Shown: piece by piece, positions 59,165 to 64,000 of the stretch | Numbering within the stretch: the first letter of the stretch is position 1 | How the letters are laid out: the number at the start of each line of letters is the position of its first letter | Assembly: GCF_036850765.1 (NCBI RefSeq) | Contig: NC_089498.1 | Span: 50,705,795-50,769,794 of the forward strand | Direction of reading: 5' to 3' | DNA: 64,000 bases | Source of the DNA: Saccopteryx bilineata | Lineage: Eukaryota; Chordata; Mammalia; Chiroptera; Emballonuridae | The notes under the pieces: model-generated | What the model saw: only the letters and a program-made list of their open reading frames with translations | What the model was told of the DNA's origin: nothing | The model's database searches: none | Program-made: the position numbers and the translations under genes

Positions 59165-59300
59165 CTTACATCCTGGAGTAACTATTTTTAATAATCCTTT
59201 CCCATGCCCATTCTCTCATCTGTAAAATGGGTAGAATATGTGTGCTTGAGTGAGCATCTTGGGATGGAGAGTAGAGAAGAATAGTCATCCTTATCCTAGC
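59165..59300 (+). repeat. MIR fragment
   Basis: CTTACATCCTGGAGTAAC, then TCTCATCTGTAAAATGGGTAGAAT, is a MIR 3' half. Confidence 0.65.
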
Positions 59301-60179
59301 TAACAAGATTTATCTGAGAGCCATCCAGATAAATAAAATATACATACATGTTAAATATTTACTATGATTAAATTTTCCTTCATCCCAAGGTAGTCTTATT
59401 CCTGGCTATAGGACTCAACTGTTTTGATGGACACTAGAAGTCCCATTGGCTCACCATCTCTTCTCTACTGGCCCTGCCACAGTGCTTGGAATTGTCTCAA
59501 TTCTCACCCCTTAGCTTTCAGGTATGGGCCTTCAAATGTTGTCTGAGAGAAGTGATCTTATCTGATCAGATATGTGGGTCACCCAGCAGGTCTCATAGTG
59601 AATGAGCATGGCAAGGCTGCTTTTCAAGGGGAGGAATGTCTGGAGAGGTCTGGAAGAGACCACAGGGGCAGTGTAGTGGCTGTCCCACTGTGAGGGATAA
59701 GGATATCTGATGCAAGGTCACCAGTAGTATCTTTTTTGATCTGCCTTGATTGTTTTTGGAGAACTACCCATTCCTCTTTGGATAAGTCTTATTGGGAATT
59801 CTTTTTAAGTATTCATTCAGGGAAGGGATAAGTATATTATCTAAGCTAGGCCAGTCAGATGTGTGTTTCAGGAATTAAATCCCGAGTAGATCAGCACAGA
59901 GACTATCTACTTGAAGGGAATCTACTTTCTACCTTAATGGCGATGCCCTAAAGAGACTGCTCAATACCTCCATCCACTTAGATCAGATCAGCAGAGCTTC
60001 CCTGATGCTGGCTTTCCTGACCCTGAGTCTTCGATCTCTTTTCCTGCCTTTCAGTGAATTTACTTCACTCTCTCTTTTCCTCAGCCTTAAGTAAGCTCTG
60101 TTTGGTCACTGTTGCTTGATACCAAGAATTCTAACATAAAGTCTCATTCATTTATTGTCGCCTGCACTTCCCTTGCTTT

Positions 60180-61158
60180 TGAATTCATATTCATAAAATG
60201 TTCTCTACAGCCAAAGTCCATAAGTTTAGTACCTATATTTTCTACTATGTAATTTATTGTTTTAGATCTTATATTTAGATCTTTGATCCATATTGAATTA
60301 TTTTTTGTGCATTAGGACCAACTGTAGTCAAGTTTCACTCCTTTGCATGTGGCTTTCCAATTTCCCCAGCACCATTTATTGAAGAGGCTTTCTTTTCTCC
60401 ATTGTGTGGTACTGGCTCCTTTGTCAAAGATTATTTGACTATATATATGTGGCTTTATTTCTGGGCTATCTATTCTGTTCCATTGGTTTGCATGTCTGTT
60501 TTTCTACCAATACCATGCTGTTTTGATTATCATGGCTCTCTAGTATAATTTGAAGTCAGGAAGTATGATATCTCTGGCTTTGGGTTTTTTTTCTCAGGAT
60601 TGCTTTGGCTATTCAGGATTTTTTTGGTTCCATACAAACCTGGTGATTTTTTTGTTTCATTTCTTTAAAAAAGGACATTGGCATTTTGATGAGAATTGCA
60701 CTATATTGCATTGGGTAATATGGCCATTTTAACTATGTTGATTTTTCTAATCCATGAACATAGAATGTTTTTCCATTTCACTGTGTATTTTTCAATTTTT
60801 TAAATAATGCTTTGTAGTTTTCAGTATAAATTCTTCATACCCTTTACATTTATTCCTAAGTATTTAATTTTTTTTCTGTTGCAATTGTAAAAAAAGATTT
60901 GTTTTTTTCAATTCATTTTCTGAAGTTTCATTGTTGGCATATAGGAAAGCAGTAGATTTTTTTATATTGATTTTGTATCCTGTGACTTTACTGTATTTGT
61001 TTATGGTTTCCAATTGTTTTTCAGTGGAGTCTTTGGTCTTTTCTATATACAGGATCATGCCATCTGCAAAAAGTGATACCTTTACTTCTTCTTTCTCAAT
61101 ATGGATACCTTCTTTTTCTTTCTCTTGCCTAATTGCTTTGTCTAAGACTTTTGCACAG
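60180..61158 (-). mobile_element. Inverted 5' portion of an L1 (ORF2)
   Basis: On the minus strand this encodes ORF2 from RQEKEKEGIHIEKEEVKVS and an altered active-site block LFADGMILYIEKT (usual FADD) through GYKINIKKSTAFLYANN to the [12 protein letters not shown] region. It abuts sense-strand L1 at 61159. That inverted-then-direct arrangement is the mark of twin priming during L1 insertion. The catalytic second Asp is Gly here, and frameshifts are present. Confidence 0.85.
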
Positions 61159-61312
61159 AAAAAAAAATGACAACAAAACAAAAAGGCAGGCAATCAAATG
61201 GGAGTTGATATTTACAAACAATAGCTCTGATAAGGGGTTAATATCTAAAATATATAAAGAACTCACAAAATTCAACAACAAACAAGCAAAAAATTTAGTA
61301 AAAAAAACGAGA
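61159..61312 (+). mobile_element. Sense L1 ORF2 segment following the inversion
   Basis: It reads NKTKRQAIKWELIFTNNSSD and [13 protein letters not shown], which follows closely after the last codons of the inverted piece in L1 coordinates. It breaks off near 61312 and appears to resume at 62255. Confidence 0.85.
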
Positions 61313-61399
61313 GGGGGAGAGTTCCAGAGGGGGTGGGAGAGAGGGTGTAAAGAGGGACAAATATAAGGTGATAAAAAATGATTTGACTTTGGGTGATGG

Positions 61400-62109
61400 G
61401 TATACAACAGGGGTAGTCAACCTTTTTATACCTACCACCCATTTTTTTTTTTGAGACAGAGAGAGAGAGTCAGAGAGAGGGATAGATAGGGACAAACAGA
61501 CAGTAACGGAGAGAGATAAGAGCATCAAGCATTAGTTTTTTCGTTGTGACACCTTAGTTGTTCATTGATTGCTTTCTCATATGTGCCTTGACCGTGGGCC
61601 TTCAGCAGACCAAGTAACCCCTTGCTCGAGCCAGCAACCTTGGGTCTAAGCTGGTGAGCTTTGCTCAAACCAGATGAGGCCGCACTCAAGCTGGTGACCT
61701 CAGGATCTCGAACCTGGGTCCTCTGCATCCCAGTCTGATGCTCTATCCACTGTGCCACCACCTGGTCAGGTCCTGCCGCCCACTTTTGTATCTCTGTTAG
61801 TAGTAAAATTTTCTAACCACCCACCGGTTCCACAGTAATGGTGATTTATAAAGTAGGGAAGTAACTTTACTTTATAAAATTTATAAAGCAGAGTTACAGT
61901 AAGTTAAAGCATATAATAATAATTACTTACCAAGTACTTTATGTCGGATTTTCGCTAAGTTTGGCAGAATAAATCTTTATAAAACAACTTACTATCATTA
62001 AATCTATCTTTTTATTTATACTTTGGTTGCTCCACTACTGCCCACCATGAAAGCTGGAATGCCCACTAGTGGGCGGTAGGGACCAGGTTGACTACCACTG
62101 GTATACAGC
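61400..62109. mobile_element. Nonautonomous hAT element
   Basis: The element proper is 61408-62101. It has inverted ends caggggtagtcaacctt and the complement of aggttgactaccactg. The flanking 8-mers gtatacaa (61400-61407) and gtatacag (62102-62109) are the hAT-type duplication. It carries GCCCACTAGTGGGCGG near the right end. No transposase is present. A type B SINE splits it. Confidence 0.9.
61440..61775 (-). mobile_element. tRNA-derived SINE, type B, inside hAT
   Basis: The minus strand has a CCTGACCAGGTGGTGGCACAGTGG head, GGTTCGAGATCCTGAGG-type sequence, AATGAACAACTAAGGTG and a CTGTTTGTCCCTATCTATCCC tail. Confidence 0.92.
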
Positions 62110-62254
62110 ATAATCAACAGTTCAAATGCTGTAGAAATGTTCACCTAAAGCCTATATACTCTTATTGATCAATGTCACTCTGCTAAAGTTAATTTTCTAT
62201 ATAAAATTAAAAAAATTAAAAAAATAAACATGGATATATTAAAAGCTAAAAATA

Positions 62255-63088
62255 AATTAGGAGAGGAACTGAACAGACACCTCTCCGAAGAATACATACA
62301 AATGGACAACAGCTATATGAAAAGATGCTCATCTTCACTAGCTATTAGAGAATGCAAATCAAAACTGTAATGAGATATCACCTCTCACATGTTAGATTGT
62401 CTATTATCAACAAGACGGGTAAAAACAAGTGTTGGAGAGGCTGTGGAGAAAAAGGAACCCTCGTTCACTGCTGGTGGGAATGTAAACTGGTATAGCCATT
62501 TTGGAAGACACGGTGGTTCCTCAAAGAATTAAGACTAGAACTTTCATATGACCCAGGAGTTCCTTTACTCTGGGTATCTACTCAAAAACTCAAAAACATT
62601 GGTTTGCAAAGACACATGCACTCCCATGTTCATCGCAGCATTATTCACCGTGGCCAAGACATGGAAACAACCAAAGTGTCCCTCAATAGAGGATTGGATA
62701 AAGAAGATGTGGTACATATACACAATGGAATACTACTCAGTCATAAGAAATTATTACATATTGCCATATATGACAACATGAATGGACCTTGAGAACATTA
62801 TATTGAGTGAAATAAGTAAATCAGAAAAAACTGAGAACTATATAATTTCACACATAGGCGAGATATGAAATGGAGATTCATGTATATAGATTAAAGTAAA
62901 GTGGTTTTCTGGGGAAGGGGGTGGGGGAGGTGAGTAAAGAGGGACAAATATACAGTGATAGAAAATGACTTGACTTTGGGTGATGGGTATACAATGCAAT
63001 CAACATTTCAAATAGTATAGAGATGTTCACCTGAAACCTATATAGTTTTATTAATCAATGTCACCCCATTAAATTTAATTAAAAGAAA
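62255..63088 (+). mobile_element. L1 ORF2 tail and 3' UTR
   Basis: GAACTGAACAGACACCTCTCC begins exactly where the 61159-61312 segment stops in L1 order. It continues through the Cys-rich domain ([15 protein letters not shown]) and WIKKMWYIYTMEYYS to the 3' end ATGTCACCCCATTAAATTTAATTAAAAG. It has frameshifts and is inactive. Confidence 0.9.
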
Positions 63089-63394
63089 GAATTCTAACAT
63101 AAAACACACACAGAACATATTTAATACCACAACTTAACCTTTTCTCCTCTAGTAGCAAAGAAGTAGCTAAGATTTGTTACTAAGTGCCCTATCTGAAGGT
63201 GTTTATATCTTTATTATCTCTGTTTTTAAAAATAGGTGACTATATTTGGCCTAATTTAGAAGAGAATGCAAATGAAAATCATCAGGAAATAGCCTTTTTT
63301 TTTTTTTTTAATCTGCTGCAATGACAAGCGTCAAAAGCCTGAATTGTCTGTCCTGTTAGTGGAGGTGTGTGGAACAAAGACTTTTGTGGGTGTT

Positions 63395-63781
63395 TTTTGT
63401 ATTTTTCCGAAGTGAGAAGCAGGGGGTGGGGTAGGTGTGGCGGTGGAGACAGACAGACTCCCGCATGCCCCGACGGGGACAGAGATCCACCTGGCATGCC
63501 CATCAGGGGACGATGCTTGGCCCATCTGGGACGTTGCTCTGCTGCAATCAGAGCCATTCTAGCGCCTGAGGCAGAGGCCATGGAACCATCCTCAGCGCCT
63601 GAGCCAACTTTGCTCCAATGGAGCCTTGGTTGCAGGAGGGGAAGAGAGAGAGAGAGAGAAAGGAGAGAGGGAATGGTGGGGAAGCAGATGGGCGCTTTTC
63701 TTGTGTGTCCTAGCCAGGAATCAAACCCAGGACTTCCACACACCCGGCAGATGCTCTACCACTGAGCCAACAGGCCAGGGC
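63395..63781 (-). mobile_element. tRNA-derived SINE, type A
   Basis: The minus strand starts AGCCCTGGCCTGTTGGCTCA. The duplication aacaaagacttt is at about 63373 and 63783. It is moderately diverged. Confidence 0.92.
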
Positions 63782-64000
63782 TAAACAAAGACTTTGATAC
63801 ATGCTAGCACAGTGCCATGTGGGGTTACTTGCAAATATTAATACAAATTTTAAATGCTTCACTTTAACCTAGCAATTTTGCTCCTAGGAAGTTATAGATA
63901 TATCTTATAACCAGATATTACACAGCCATTAACAAGAATGAGACCTACATTCATTCCATATGTAGTTACATTTTCTACTATACGCTAAGTGAAGAAAATC

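Larger units (their letters stand above)
61313..62250 (+). mobile_element. Second L1 3' UTR piece, split by a hAT
   Basis: GGGGGTGGGAGAGAGG, GACTTTGGGTGATGGG at 61386-61401, and then GTTCACCTAAAGCC and AATGTCACTCTGC after 62102, form an L1 3' UTR. It lies between two ORF2 pieces that are consecutive in L1, which fits a short L1 inserted into the L1. An internal deletion plus duplication is the alternative. Confidence 0.6.

Overview
This is a mammalian nuclear window, almost certainly from a bat. About a third of it is tRNA-derived SINEs. The commonest type has a head beginning GGCCCTGGCCGGTTGGCTCA and a body ending CTTCAGAAAA, and it sits among bat-style hAT elements and L1s. I recall this SINE head from rhinolophoid-type and some other bats, but I cannot fix the family or species from the sequence alone.

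The only cellular gene I can support is the 3' end of SGMS1 (sphingomyelin synthase 1) on the + strand. It has three coding exons (2323-2476, 5843-6009, 7563-7742) with consensus splice sites and continuous reading phase, then a 3' UTR ending near 9.2-9.3 kb. Counting back from the stop as residue 413 puts the active-site His, His and Asp at 285, 328 and 332, exactly as in human SMS1. No other cellular exon was recognised from about 9.3 kb to the end, so the remaining 55 kb reads as intergenic.

The intergenic part is a layered record of insertions. 9.5-12.7 kb holds old SINEs, a Tigger/MER6-like MITE and an L1 scrap. 12.7-17.2 kb is one hAT insertion of about 4.5 kb with a perfect 8-bp target duplication. 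It contains a decayed hAT transposase, a mariner-type MITE, a SINE and, unexpectedly, the decayed C-terminal coding end of an arthropod-type (jockey-like) non-LTR retrotransposon. 18.3-19.2 kb is a tandem SINE pair. 22-23 kb is ancient antisense L1. 26.8-31 kb holds a solo LTR candidate and a degenerate minus-strand endogenous retrovirus with both LTRs and a tRNA-Ser-like primer-binding site. 32-46 kb is unique DNA with SINEs and a perfect 30-bp AT palindrome. 46.4-48.1 kb is a 5'-truncated L1 with its target duplication. 50.0-50.9 kb is a short relative of the 4.5 kb hAT. 51-58 kb holds antisense L1 pieces. 60.2-63.1 kb is an inverted-then-direct L1 with other elements nested inside.

The strongest candidate for something undescribed is the hAT element that encloses an arthropod-type LINE fragment. 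The two hAT copies (12.7 kb and 50.0 kb) look like a transposase-bearing element and its internally deleted derivative.
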